This document shows, one piece after another, positions 9,301-16,653 of a stretch of 55,571 bases of DNA. The DNA comes from Clostridiales bacterium. GTDB lineage: Bacteria > Bacillota > Clostridia > Oscillospirales > CAG-382. The stretch lies in assembly GCA_003343885.1 (NCBI GenBank), contig QAKH01000038.1, positions 1 through 55,571 of the forward strand, read 5' to 3'. Position 1 is the first letter of the stretch. Each line of letters begins with the position of its first letter. Below the pieces are notes generated by a model that worked only from the letters and a program-made list of their open reading frames with translations, searched no databases and was not told the origin of the DNA. The translations under genes were made by a program, and so were the position numbers.

Positions 9301-10584
9301 TACTGTTTCATCGTCATCGTCATCATCTGTTCCCGTGCCGGTAAGCTTTTCAGGCTTTGTTTCGTACGTGACTCCGGAGACGTTGTTGTGTGCGTTGGTA
9401 ATTTTTCCGGCGCCCATGAAGGAGCAGGCGGAGCTAACCGAAAGATTCTCGACTGCAACATTTGACGCAAGCGTAATCACACTTCCGGCGGAACCGGAGA
9501 GAACCGACATGTTTTCAACGTTACCTGTCTGGAGTGTAACCGTAGTTTTGTCTGTAATGTTGAACTGCGAAATCTCATTTGCACGAATTATCGCAGAGGC
9601 CGACACAACTACTTTTTCAACCGGATCGTTTATGTATACAGTTCCGGAAATAAGATCGTCGCCGTTTAAGTATACCGAACCGTAGCCCGTGCCGGAAAGT
9701 GTTGCCGGATATTCGAGCACGGTATATTTTACTTGTGCCCCCTGGGTTAAATCAATTACGGGTTCTGCACCGTTCACTTCAAGAAGAGAAACCGTCGAGT
9801 CCTCTATCGTAACCGAAGCTCCGGGAACTGTTTTAATATTAAGCGTACCCAAAACACGGCAGCCGTCGAGCGAAAGCTTTGCGTCTTTTGCGTCCGAAGA
9901 GAAAATCACGTTGTCGGTGAATATCGTTTCCGAGCAAACGGCGTCATTTAGAGAAACGGTATAATTACCGTTATATATATTTTCACTTTCCACCAACATG
10001 TAAATGATCTTGGCAGCCTGAGAACGTGTCAGCGAGGAAGTGGGAAGCAAATTTCCCAGATCGTCGCCTGAAATATATGATTTTGAATAGGCGAACTTGA
10101 AGGCTTCCTTTGCCCAGTCTGCAACCTCGTCGGCATCGTTGAAGCCGTCTAAGCTTTTTTGCACCTGAGTCCTTGTAGCAATGCGGGAGAGGATTACTGC
10201 CGCTTCCTGTCTTGTAATGTTGTTCTGCGCAAGGAAAGAGCCGTCTTCATATCCTGCGACGTATCCGGCGTAAACAGCCTTTTGAATTTCGGGATAGAAC
10301 CAGTCGTTTTCTTCAACATCAAAAAATGATATCTCAGCTTTCTGCGTTATACCTACGGCGGAATTGAGCATAGTGGCAAACTCCGCGCGGGTAACAGAAG
10401 CGTCCGGCTTAAACGAGCCGTCGGGATAGCCGTTTATGTAACCGTGTTCCACCCCATACTCAACATATTGTTCCGACCAATGTCCGTCAATATCGGTCAG
10501 CTGTGCGGCGCCGGCTGATACCGCAAGCAGCACTCCGGTAAAAGCTGCCGCAACAAGTCCTGCGGCAAGTTTTAGCTTGATCAT
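6352..10584 (-). CDS. SLH-domain surface protein with six Ig-like repeats
   Basis: Large secreted cell-wall-associated protein, 1410 aa from the ATG at 10584. That start has AAAGGA 8 bases upstream; the ATG three codons earlier would overlap the site. A signal peptide ends near SAGA. Three S-layer homology modules follow (about residues 22-190; for example HWSEQYVEYGVEHGYINGYP, DGSF and TRAEF/TRQEA signatures), which bind secondary cell-wall polymer. Next come a beta-rich segment with an Asp-run linker, then six tandem ~110-residue Big_5/SbsA-like repeats, each with a [D/E]...ITFS/VEFE strand, a 'Y(I/L)...(I/L)R(K/R)SS..GT' core and a 'TYYV' strand. Two fibronectin-III-like modules and a ~95-residue C-terminal beta domain complete it. 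It lacks a recognisable enzymatic domain. A structural or adhesive S-layer-associated role is inferred. Confidence 0.9.
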   Translation of the reverse strand: MIKLKLAAGLVAAAFTGVLLAVSAGAAQLTDIDGHWSEQYVEYGVEHGYINGYPDGSFKPDASVTRAEFATMLNSAVGITQKAEISFFDVEENDWFYPEIQKAVYAGYVAGYEDGSFLAQNNITRQEAAVILSRIATRTQVQKSLDGFNDADEVADWAKEAFKFAYSKSYISGDDLGNLLPTSSLTRSQAAKIIYMLVESENIYNGNYTVSLNDAVCSETIFTDNVIFSSDAKDAKLSLDGCRVLGTLNIKTVPGASVTIEDSTVSLLEVNGAEPVIDLTQGAQVKYTVLEYPATLSGTGYGSVYLNGDDLISGTVYINDPVEKVVVSASAIIRANEISQFNITDKTTVTLQTGNVENMSVLSGSAGSVITLASNVAVENLSVSSACSFMGAGKITNAHNNVSGVTYETKPEKLTGTGTDDDDDDETVADGYFTTSSVYPDKKAVSVSLSSNIVLSFDRAVYDEDGNNITASYIEDCFEIRRSSATGTKVNFSANVTATKTRITLKPDDDLSYDTRYYVVADAGVLTDKDGNKLAALSYYFNTRESSSSSSSGTITFSPDNGDDDVDTDDTLKITFSKAIRDSDGDSVTTNYLSTKAISLRKTSTSGTSVPITATINSTAKVITVEPEQPLEPDTKYYLIVNSGTLEYSGGASVSRSYIYFYTSDDLDVTVTPANARTNIAPDTEIVLEFNAEIYRPSGSNVTTSYLSEQAIELRKSSSSGTKIDFTAVISSDRRTVTIIPSELEEGTRYYVVIPAGMIANENGTENDRLYSYFTTANAMTPVFKPASGSTGVLPSSEIEIRFNEELFDKEKNHITAEYVKENVVSLKKNSSSGTAIDFDVKISSDYRIITITPKTPFAANSTYYVSVARSTMYNADGKANLSGSSSFKTTYSNKPDFIPYDCEEDVDTETSIDITFDSKMYAIGGADLTTTYIKNNVIQLYKGSLDGAAVSFTASVSSDRQTITINPSSDLAGDTVYVVVVRASSLEDASGNENALYTSSFTTAESISTGVTVTPDNRATGVSVNTSVTVEFESSVYRPGGIIASSAYIVNNAIEIRKGSSSSGTKIACSAIVSDDNKTIVLTPEEPLETKTTYYVRIISGMLEYYDGTTKVPSKTSYFTTNDGTPVIDSVKVTETGASSVTVAVKAGTDGTVYVTAADSNGSEVSAPAAEILTNETKNITVTGLASNTSYTISVYIMDASGVSSAKKTATAKTLVPFEFEITDTVHDSFTVVVNAMCDGAVDITYKNRKTGQTYTRVTGLTLKEGTEREFSISDLDSSTEYDVTIKFTDSFGGVFTQTGKATTTAPQQEQLEITSLTLTDSNGDIYTSTVKDGKASFTIEKSSFVKLAGESSVKNSEFSFNSGSAVNPGESSQSILVTPGETTTVSVVLTSKDTQKTVSCTVSITVNS

Positions 10585-10642
10585 TTTTTTCATCCTTTCA
10601 AATTTTGGCTGCAATACCCCATAATTTGTTATTATTATCTAT

Positions 10643-10671
10643 ATAATACACTATATTTTGTTTTTTCTCAA
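10643..10671 (-). promoter_or_regulatory. Sigma-A promoter of SLH surface-protein gene
   Basis: On the minus strand TTGAGA (10671-10666), 17-base spacer and TATTAT (10648-10643). The leader before the ATG at 10584 is about 52 bases. Confidence 0.65.
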
Positions 10672-10744
10672 TAGATTTTACAAAATTTAATTGTTTATTA
10701 AAATAATATTTCGTCAGAATTTGACAAAATTTTCCGTACAAAAA

Positions 10745-10796
10745 AACTCTTCACGCCGTAATTTTTTCATTAAATGAAAAATCAGCATGAAGAGTT
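10745..10796 (-). terminator. Intrinsic terminator of the glutamate synthase/glnA operon
   Basis: Outer arms AACTCTTCA (10745-10753) and TGAAGAGTT (10788-10796) are perfectly complementary and enclose a second AT-rich hairpin (ATTTTTCA/TGAAAAAT). On the minus strand the structure is followed directly by a T tract, 26 bases after the ANTAR gene stop. Confidence 0.85.
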
Positions 10797-10822
10797 AAAA
10801 CCGAATGCATAACCTGTAAAAA

Positions 10823-11410
10823 TCAGGAGTACTTTCTGATAATTTCGCATGCGACGTCTTTTTTGGACACGCAGCGGTCCATCGCTTGTTTCTCGATATA
10901 TCTGTGAGCGTCCGGCTCGCTTAGCTTAAGCTCATTTATGAGAAGCCACTTTGCTCTGTTGACAAGCCTTATTTCTTCCATTTTCTCCTCAATGGAAACG
11001 GTTTTCTTTTCAAATTTGCGCAAAAGCTCTCTTGCGCTTGACAGCCAGTACAGCGCCTGTACAAGCGTCTGCCTTGATATAGGCTTTGGAACGGTAAACA
11101 CACCGCTTTCTGAAAGACGCCGGTTCGCCTCGGCATATATTTCGTTTTTTATAAGGACCAGAACAGCCGTAGCCTTTCCCGAGCAAACGTCTACGGCAAA
11201 TCTCATTCCCGGATCATCCGGCAAAGGAGCGTTGATAATAACAAAATCATAGTCGCGTTCGGCAAAAGCTCTCTTTGCCGTGCTTATATCAGAAACAAAA
11301 TGAGCCGGAGAGTACGCGCCTGCGGAAAAAAAAGACAACAAGGACTGATTGAAAGTTTCCGACGCGGAAACTACCAGTACACTGTATGTCCTAATTTCCA
11401 GACTCATCAT
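10823..11410 (-). CDS. ANTAR-domain response regulator
   Basis: 195-aa RNA-binding antiterminator of the AmiR/NasR type. Residues 1-125 resemble a receiver domain (SVLVVSASE, DYDFVIINAPLPDD, VPKPISRQTL), but the acidic pocket is degenerate, so it may be a pseudo-receiver. A coiled linker (EKKTVSIEEKMEEIRLV) leads to the C-terminal ANTAR three-helix domain with NRAKWLLINELKLSEPDAHRYIEKQAMDRCVSKKDVACEII, whose Ala/Lys/Arg pattern is characteristic. I start at the ATG 11410, 7 bases after AAGGG. It is the last gene of the glutamate synthase/glnA operon. In Clostridia such proteins are often linked to nitrogen genes, so action on this operon's leader RNA is an attractive inference. Confidence 0.88.
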   Translation of the reverse strand: MMSLEIRTYSVLVVSASETFNQSLLSFFSAGAYSPAHFVSDISTAKRAFAERDYDFVIINAPLPDDPGMRFAVDVCSGKATAVLVLIKNEIYAEANRRLSESGVFTVPKPISRQTLVQALYWLSSARELLRKFEKKTVSIEEKMEEIRLVNRAKWLLINELKLSEPDAHRYIEKQAMDRCVSKKDVACEIIRKYS

Positions 11411-11502
11411 GTTCACACCCTTATTTTTCGCGCGCTGTCATTTTTGCGTGCCGCTTTCCGATATGCCGCGCGGTTTTCCGGTCAGAAGCGGTGTTTTCCG
11501 GT

Positions 11503-12717
11503 TTACCTGCCGGCGCAGTAAATTTCCAAAATTTCTGAAAGTCCGGCGTCGCGTATAAACGAACTGTCCTTAGCGGCGGCGCAGGCTTGTTCCATATTTT
11601 CCGGAAGCCTGCCGAATTTTTCAAGCTCGCAGCTTTCCGCTTTGTAAAGGTTGAAATCAGACGCCGCAGGCAGTTCAAGACCGCTTTGGATTCCGTGCAG
11701 TCCGGCGTAAATAATGAGACCGAACGCGAGATACGGATTTGCAAGCGGATCGGGAGAGCGAAGCTCGGCGCGCCTGTATTCGCCGTCCGCCGCCGGAACT
11801 CTTATGAGCTGGGAGCGGTTCTGGTTAGACCAGGTAACATAAGCCGGCGCCTTAAAATGTCCGAAACGCTTGTAGGAATCGACGGTCGGATTGAGAAATA
11901 CCGTCATGTCGCGGATCTTATCAAGTATTCCGGCAATCGCAAATGGCAGTTTATCCGAACCGTCCTGCGTTTTTACGGAAAAATTGATATGAAATCCGTT
12001 TCCGGGCTTATTTTCAATCGGCTTGGGAGCAAAATCCGCATACAGACCGTTTCTTCTTGCAACGGTTTTAACAACGGTACGGAATGTCATCGCATCGTCC
12101 GCCGCAGTAAGAGCGTCGGAATAATGGAAATCTATCTCGTTTTGTCCGGGACCTTGCTCATGGTGGGAGCTTTCGGGGAAAATTCCCATCTGCTCAAGCG
12201 TCAGGCATATCTCACGTCTGACGTTTTCGCCTCTGTCCTCGGGAGCTATATCCATATATTCTGCGTTGTCGTAGGGCGTTTTTGTGGGATTTCCGTTTTC
12301 GTCAAGCTTGAATAAGTAAAATTCCTGCTCTGCGCCGAACTGAAAGTGATACCCGAGCTTATCCGCCTTTTCACACGCTTTTATAAGAAAGTTTCTTGTA
12401 TCAGCCTCGAAAACACTGCCGTCCGGATGAGAAACATTTGAAAACATTCTTACTACTTTCCCGTGTTCCGGACGCCATGGAAGAAGAGAAAGCGTTTCCG
12501 GCTGAGGATGCAAAAGCAAATCCGAGTGCGCCTCGTCGCCGAATCCGGCAATAGCCGACGCATCGAATGCTATTCCGTATTCAAAAGCTCTGGGAAGCTC
12601 TCTCGGCATTATCGAAATGTTTTTCTGATTTCCGAAAACGTCGCAGAAAGCAAGACGTATAAATTTTACGTCCTCTTCGACGACATACTGCAATACCTCT
12701 TGTTTTGAATACTTCAT
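11503..12717 (-). CDS. glnA: Glutamine synthetase, type I
   Basis: ATP-dependent synthesis of glutamine from glutamate and ammonium. The 404 aa contain the beta-grasp N-domain (FIRLAFCDVFGNQKNISI) and a catalytic domain with FGAEQEFYLF, SSHHEQGPGQNEIDFHY (metal-binding Glu), NGFHINFS, and the glutamate/ATP-binding NQNRSQLIRVPAA and RAELRSPDPLANPYLA. It lacks roughly the last 30-40 residues of the usual 440-residue GSI-alpha form (the chain ends at LEIYCAGR), and I see no adenylylation-site region of GSI-beta. It is followed by the ANTAR regulator and preceded, 19 bases away, by the GXGXG glutamate synthase domain gene. A GS/GOGAT ammonium-assimilation unit is thus encoded in a single transcript. 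The enzyme class is very likely correct, and the shortened C-terminus is the only oddity. Confidence 0.93.
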   Translation of the reverse strand: MKYSKQEVLQYVVEEDVKFIRLAFCDVFGNQKNISIMPRELPRAFEYGIAFDASAIAGFGDEAHSDLLLHPQPETLSLLPWRPEHGKVVRMFSNVSHPDGSVFEADTRNFLIKACEKADKLGYHFQFGAEQEFYLFKLDENGNPTKTPYDNAEYMDIAPEDRGENVRREICLTLEQMGIFPESSHHEQGPGQNEIDFHYSDALTAADDAMTFRTVVKTVARRNGLYADFAPKPIENKPGNGFHINFSVKTQDGSDKLPFAIAGILDKIRDMTVFLNPTVDSYKRFGHFKAPAYVTWSNQNRSQLIRVPAADGEYRRAELRSPDPLANPYLAFGLIIYAGLHGIQSGLELPAASDFNLYKAESCELEKFGRLPENMEQACAAAKDSSFIRDAGLSEILEIYCAGR

Positions 12718-12736
12718 GTTATATTACCTGCTTTCG

Positions 12737-13459
12737 TCAGTTTGCAACATACATTTGTTTATACGGATTTTTGCTGTCAGGTGTTACAACGGTAAAATAC
12801 GAATCCGTAATCTCTTTAAAGTCGTAACCGAAAAGCCGACAGAACTCTTTCAAATCAGCTTCGATTTCTTTAAGGTCTTCCTGTGTGGCTTTTCTTGCCG
12901 AAACCTGGCTCGGAAACTCGATGTCCTTGCAGTCGCTTCTCAAAAACATCTTGCCGCCGTGCATACCTGTTCCGGGGAAATTTCCGACGATTTTCTTTGC
13001 GTGCGAATTAATCCCGAGAACGACTATAACGCCGCCTGCCTGGTATTCGCCTAAAAAGCTTCCGGCACAGCCGCCTATAACCATAACCGGAACTTTTTCT
13101 TCGTACGCTTTCATGTGTATCCCGGCTCTGTATCCGGCATCTCCCTTTACAAATATTTTTCCGCCGCGCATTGCGTACCCTGCGGCGTCGCCGATATTGC
13201 CGTGAACAACGATTTTTCCTTCGTTCATGGTGTCGCCTACGGCGTCCTGAGCGTTGCCGTTGACGGTTATTTCGGCGCCGTTGAGGTAAGCTCCGAGAGC
13301 GTTTCCGGGTATACCGTCTATTTCAAGACCTAAGTCCGACATTCCTGCGGCGATAAAGCGCTGACCGCAGCATCCGGAAATCCGGCAGTCGTCCTTTGCC
13401 TGTCTTATCATGCAGTTGACTTCTTTATATTCCATGTTTTTTACATATATGTTTGTCAT
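12737..13459 (-). CDS. Glutamate synthase alpha domain 3 (GXGXG) protein
   Basis: 240 aa from the ATG at 13459, which sits one base after the TAA of the preceding reductase gene; an upstream-extended frame would overlap that gene and is rejected. The right-handed beta-helix GXGXG domain is obvious from regularly spaced glycines (GIPGNALGAYLNGAEITVNG, NAQDAVGDTMNEGKIVVHG, IGDAAGYAMRGGKIFVKGD, YRAGIHM). In full-length GOGAT this is the C-terminal scaffold domain; here it is a separate subunit, as in archaeal-type glutamate synthases. The last ~45 residues (ADLKEFCRLFGYDFKEITD) are a short extension typical of stand-alone versions. It forms part of the split enzyme with the two proteins encoded at 15148-17750. 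Confidence 0.92.
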   Translation of the reverse strand: MTNIYVKNMEYKEVNCMIRQAKDDCRISGCCGQRFIAAGMSDLGLEIDGIPGNALGAYLNGAEITVNGNAQDAVGDTMNEGKIVVHGNIGDAAGYAMRGGKIFVKGDAGYRAGIHMKAYEEKVPVMVIGGCAGSFLGEYQAGGVIVVLGINSHAKKIVGNFPGTGMHGGKMFLRSDCKDIEFPSQVSARKATQEDLKEIEADLKEFCRLFGYDFKEITDSYFTVVTPDSKNPYKQMYVAN

Positions 13460-13460
13460 A

Positions 13461-14708
13461 TTATACCACACCTCCGAACATTTTTCCACGTTTTTTTGAA
13501 GAAAAAGCGGCTGAAGTCGCAATTTTTTTCAGCATTTCAAAATCTACCGACTCAAGCGGAGTTCTTTCACGTATAAGAGATGTGTATATTCCGGCTCTCT
13601 CGGTTTTCCCTATCAGCATAAATCCGGTAAGAAATCCGTCTTTTACATAAAACTTCTTTATACATCCGTCTTCCTTTTCTTCATAAAGCTGAGTCTTGTC
13701 ATCAGCCGCCCCATAGCTTCCGGCGCTCATAATGTGGAGTCCGAAAAATCCAATGGAATTCATGGGAATGGCGTTGTCAAACACCGCGTCTTTGCCTGCC
13801 ATATTTTTTCCCGCGCAGTTTCCCTGCATGTAGGCGTTCGGCAAAATGGCGAGAACTCTTTTAGCTCCGAAAGTAATGTCGTCGCCTTCCGTACAGTCAC
13901 CCGCTGAATAAACATTTTCCAAAGACGTGCGCATGTGTGTATCAACAATAATTCCTCTGCCGACTTCTCCGCCGGCATTCTTAACCAAAGATACCTGCGC
14001 CTTTACGCCGACTGCTAAGACAAGCACGTCAAATTCAACGGTTTTTCCGCTCTTCATGAACGCCTTGTTTCCCTCAAATTTTGCGGCGGTGTCGCTTAAC
14101 ATAAAGGATATTCCGTTATTTTCAAGATGAGTCTGAACAAGACCTGCACACTCGGAATCGAGAATACTCGAAAGAACTCTGTCGGCAAGGTCGCACACTG
14201 TTATGCTTTTAACTCTGTCTTTCAGTCCCTCGGCGCATTTAAGTCCGATAAGGCCGGCGCCGACGATAAGCACCCTTGAATTTTTGTCGATTTTTTTCTC
14301 AAGAGAAAGCGTGTCGTCAAGCGTCATGAACGAAAATTTATTTTCAACCGTGTCAAGTCCCTCGAACGGCGGAACAAACGGTGACGAGCCGGTTGCCACG
14401 CATACCGAATCGTAAGGAAGTTCAGTGCCGTCGTCAAGAACTACCTTCTTTTTGTCAGTGAGCAGCTCTGCGGCTTTTTTTCCGTAAAGCACCTCACATC
14501 CCATTTTTTCGTAATAATCCGGCGCACGGTAATTCATCTTTTCCGTGTCGGTTTTTCCCTCAAGGTAGTAAGAAATGAGAGGACGGCAGTAAACCGGATA
14601 TTTTTCTTCGGATATAACGGTGATTTTTCCGTCTTTGTCGGTGTTTCTGATACCCTCAATGCAGCCTGCCGCCGCAACTCCGTTTCCTATAACAACATAC
14701 TGTTTCAT
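13461..14708 (-). CDS. NAD(P)/FAD-dependent oxidoreductase of the glutamate synthase operon
   Basis: 415-aa pyridine nucleotide-disulfide-type reductase. An N-terminal FAD Rossmann motif (VVIGNGVAAAGCIEGIR), a central NAD(P) Rossmann motif (RVLIVGAGLIGLKCAEGL, about residues 144-161), the ATG motif VCVATGSSPFVPP and the second FAD motif NVYSAGDCTE are all present. No redox-active CxxxxC pair appears, so it belongs with NADH oxidase/nitrite-reductase-type electron carriers. GAGGTGACG precedes the ATG. It lies between the polyferredoxin and the GXGXG gene and probably feeds NAD(P)H electrons through the Fe-S protein to the FMN/Fe-S glutamate synthase core, taking the place of the usual GltD small subunit. 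Confidence 0.9.
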   Translation of the reverse strand: MKQYVVIGNGVAAAGCIEGIRNTDKDGKITVISEEKYPVYCRPLISYYLEGKTDTEKMNYRAPDYYEKMGCEVLYGKKAAELLTDKKKVVLDDGTELPYDSVCVATGSSPFVPPFEGLDTVENKFSFMTLDDTLSLEKKIDKNSRVLIVGAGLIGLKCAEGLKDRVKSITVCDLADRVLSSILDSECAGLVQTHLENNGISFMLSDTAAKFEGNKAFMKSGKTVEFDVLVLAVGVKAQVSLVKNAGGEVGRGIIVDTHMRTSLENVYSAGDCTEGDDITFGAKRVLAILPNAYMQGNCAGKNMAGKDAVFDNAIPMNSIGFFGLHIMSAGSYGAADDKTQLYEEKEDGCIKKFYVKDGFLTGFMLIGKTERAGIYTSLIRERTPLESVDFEMLKKIATSAAFSSKKRGKMFGGVV

Positions 14709-14712
14709 ACCG

Positions 14713-15141
14713 TCACCTCTGTTCGTATACTATTGCGTTGTTCGGGCAGCCCTTTACGCACGCCGGCTCGCCGCAGGCGTTTTGCAGGCACAGCTCGCAC
14801 TTGTTCATTACGCCGTCCTCGCCCGGAGCAAGCGCACCGTATGGACAAACCAAAACACATGTAAGACATCCCACGCACTTGTTTTTGTCAACGCATATTA
14901 CGCCGTCCTTTTTGGAGAGGGCTCCGGCAATACAGCTTTTGACGCACATCGGATCCTCACAGTGCCGGCAGGAAACCGCATACGATACTTTTTCGTCACC
15001 CTCGACATGGATATTCGGGTAAATTTTCTTTCCTTTAAGCGCAGCCGCCATGTCACTCTTGCCGGAATTAGCGAACGCACAGTTATATTCGCACAAATGA
15101 CATCCAAGACACCATTTTTCATTTACATATACACGTTTCAT
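14713..15141 (-). CDS. Polyferredoxin-type 4Fe-4S electron-transfer protein
   Basis: 142 aa, with four cysteine clusters in order: CLGCHLCEYNC, CRHCEDPMCVKSC, CVGCLTCVLVCP and CELC...CGEPACVKGCP. This layout is that of HycB/DmsB-like subunits carrying four [4Fe-4S] centres. It has no signal peptide or twin-arginine motif, so it acts in the cytosol. Four bases separate it from the downstream reductase and six from the upstream GltB-like gene. The context marks it as the electron wire between the FAD reductase and glutamate synthase. Its exact partner specificity is inferred. Confidence 0.9.
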   Translation of the reverse strand: MKRVYVNEKWCLGCHLCEYNCAFANSGKSDMAAALKGKKIYPNIHVEGDEKVSYAVSCRHCEDPMCVKSCIAGALSKKDGVICVDKNKCVGCLTCVLVCPYGALAPGEDGVMNKCELCLQNACGEPACVKGCPNNAIVYEQR

Positions 15142-15147
15142 TTTCTA

Positions 15148-16653
15148 TCACTCTCCCGCATGCGAAATACCGAGTATCTGCAGTTCTTTCTCGGTCAATC
15201 CCACGCCTCTTAACATAAGGCGGTTGCCCTTAAGCGCCTCAATCGAATTTATGCCCATTCCGCCCATCAGCTCTTTTATCTCGTGCTGCCATGCGCTCAC
15301 AAGATTTACAAGGCGGCGGTATCCGATATCGGGATTAAGTCTTTTTACAAGTTCGGGGCGCTGGGTCGCTATTCCCCAGTTGCATTTGCCGGTCTGACAG
15401 GTTCGGCAAAGATGACATCCGAGCGCAAGAAGTGCGGCTGTCGCAATGTAGCAGGCGTCGGCGCCGAGAGCGATGGCTTTGACTACGTCTGCCGCGCTTC
15501 TTATGCTTCCTCCGACAACAAGCGAAACATTGTTTCTTATTCCCTCGTCACGCAGTCGCTGGTCGACTGACGCAAGCGCAAGCTCTATCGGAATACCGAC
15601 GTTATCGCGTATTCTCGTAGGAGCCGCTCCCGTTCCGCCTCTGAAACCGTCAATGGCGATAATATCGGCGCCGCTTCTTGCAATTCCGCTTGCTATTGCC
15701 GCAATGTTATGTACCGCCGCAACCTTGACGATTACAGGCTTTTTGTATTCTGTGGCTTCCTTTAAGGAAAATACAAGCTGTCTTAAGTCCTCAATCGAGT
15801 AGATGTCATGGTGCGGAGCCGGAGAGATGGCGTCTGAGCCTTCGGGTATCATACGGGTACGTGAAACGTCGCCGACGATTTTTGTTCCGGGAAGATGACC
15901 GCCGATACCGGGCTTTGCGCCCTGTCCCATTTTTATTTCTATTGCCGCTCCGGCGCTTAAGTACTCCTCATGCACTCCGAAACGTCCGGAAGCAACCTGA
16001 ACAATAGTATTTTTTCCGTATTTGTAAAAATCCTCGTGAAGTCCGCCCTCACCGGTGTTATAAAGAATACCTAACTCCTCGGCGGCTCTTGCGAGCGACT
16101 CGTGAGCATTGTAGCTTATTGAGCCGTAGCTCATGGCTGAAAACATGAGCGGCACGGACAGCTCTATCTGCGGCGGAAGGTCGCAAACTAAATCCCCGTT
16201 CTCGTCACGGCGTATGTTTTCCGGCCTTTTTCCGAGAAACACACGTGTTTCCATAGGTTCACGAAGCGGATCTATCGGAGGATTTGTTACCTGAGAGGCG
16301 TTTATCAGAATCTTGTCCCAGTATACGGGCAAAGGCTTGGGGTTGCCCATAGACGAAAGCAGTACGCCGCCGCTTCCTGCCTGCTTGTATATCTCTTTTA
16401 TTGTGTCGTTCTGCCAGTTTGCGTTTTCTCTTAATGTGCAGTCGCTTTTCACGATTTTTAACGCTCTTGTCGGACATAACGACACACAGCGCTGACAGTT
16501 TACGCATTTGCTCTCATCACTCATCATAATTCCACGCTCAGCGTCAAAATAGTGCACCTCATTTGCGCACTGTCGTTCGCACGCTCTGCACGCGACGCAG
16601 CGGGATTCGTTTCTTACTACTTCAAATTCAGGATATATGTATTCGATAGCCAT
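15148..16653 (-). CDS. Glutamate synthase core (FMN and Fe-S domain), archaeal-type split subunit
   Basis: 501 aa. It carries an N-terminal ferredoxin-like module with two clusters (CVACRACERQC near residue 19 and CVNCQRCVSLCP near 52), then the FMN-binding glutamate synthase domain: GEGGLHEDFYKYG, GQGAKPGIGGHLPG, DAISPAPHHDIYSIEDL, IDGFRGGTGAAPTRI, VVGGSIRSAADVVKAIALGAD. The [3Fe-4S]-type cysteines are in CHLCRTCQTGKC. The amidotransferase and GXGXG parts of ordinary GltB are missing here and encoded by neighbouring genes. The ATG overlaps the amidotransferase stop (TAATG). It makes glutamate from 2-oxoglutarate and ammonia using electrons from the Fe-S/flavin partners encoded downstream. 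Confidence 0.94.
   Translation of the reverse strand: MAIEYIYPEFEVVRNESRCVACRACERQCANEVHYFDAERGIMMSDESKCVNCQRCVSLCPTRALKIVKSDCTLRENANWQNDTIKEIYKQAGSGGVLLSSMGNPKPLPVYWDKILINASQVTNPPIDPLREPMETRVFLGKRPENIRRDENGDLVCDLPPQIELSVPLMFSAMSYGSISYNAHESLARAAEELGILYNTGEGGLHEDFYKYGKNTIVQVASGRFGVHEEYLSAGAAIEIKMGQGAKPGIGGHLPGTKIVGDVSRTRMIPEGSDAISPAPHHDIYSIEDLRQLVFSLKEATEYKKPVIVKVAAVHNIAAIASGIARSGADIIAIDGFRGGTGAAPTRIRDNVGIPIELALASVDQRLRDEGIRNNVSLVVGGSIRSAADVVKAIALGADACYIATAALLALGCHLCRTCQTGKCNWGIATQRPELVKRLNPDIGYRRLVNLVSAWQHEIKELMGGMGINSIEALKGNRLMLRGVGLTEKELQILGISHAGE

Noticed and set aside
9335..9964. Long + strand frames opposite the SLH protein
   Set aside because: They are shadows of the Ser/Thr/Val-rich repeats on the other strand, with no start signals or motifs.
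11587..12315. 242-codon + strand frame opposite glnA
   Set aside because: It lies entirely antisense to a clear glutamine synthetase gene, lacks a ribosome binding site and gives a protein of unnatural composition.
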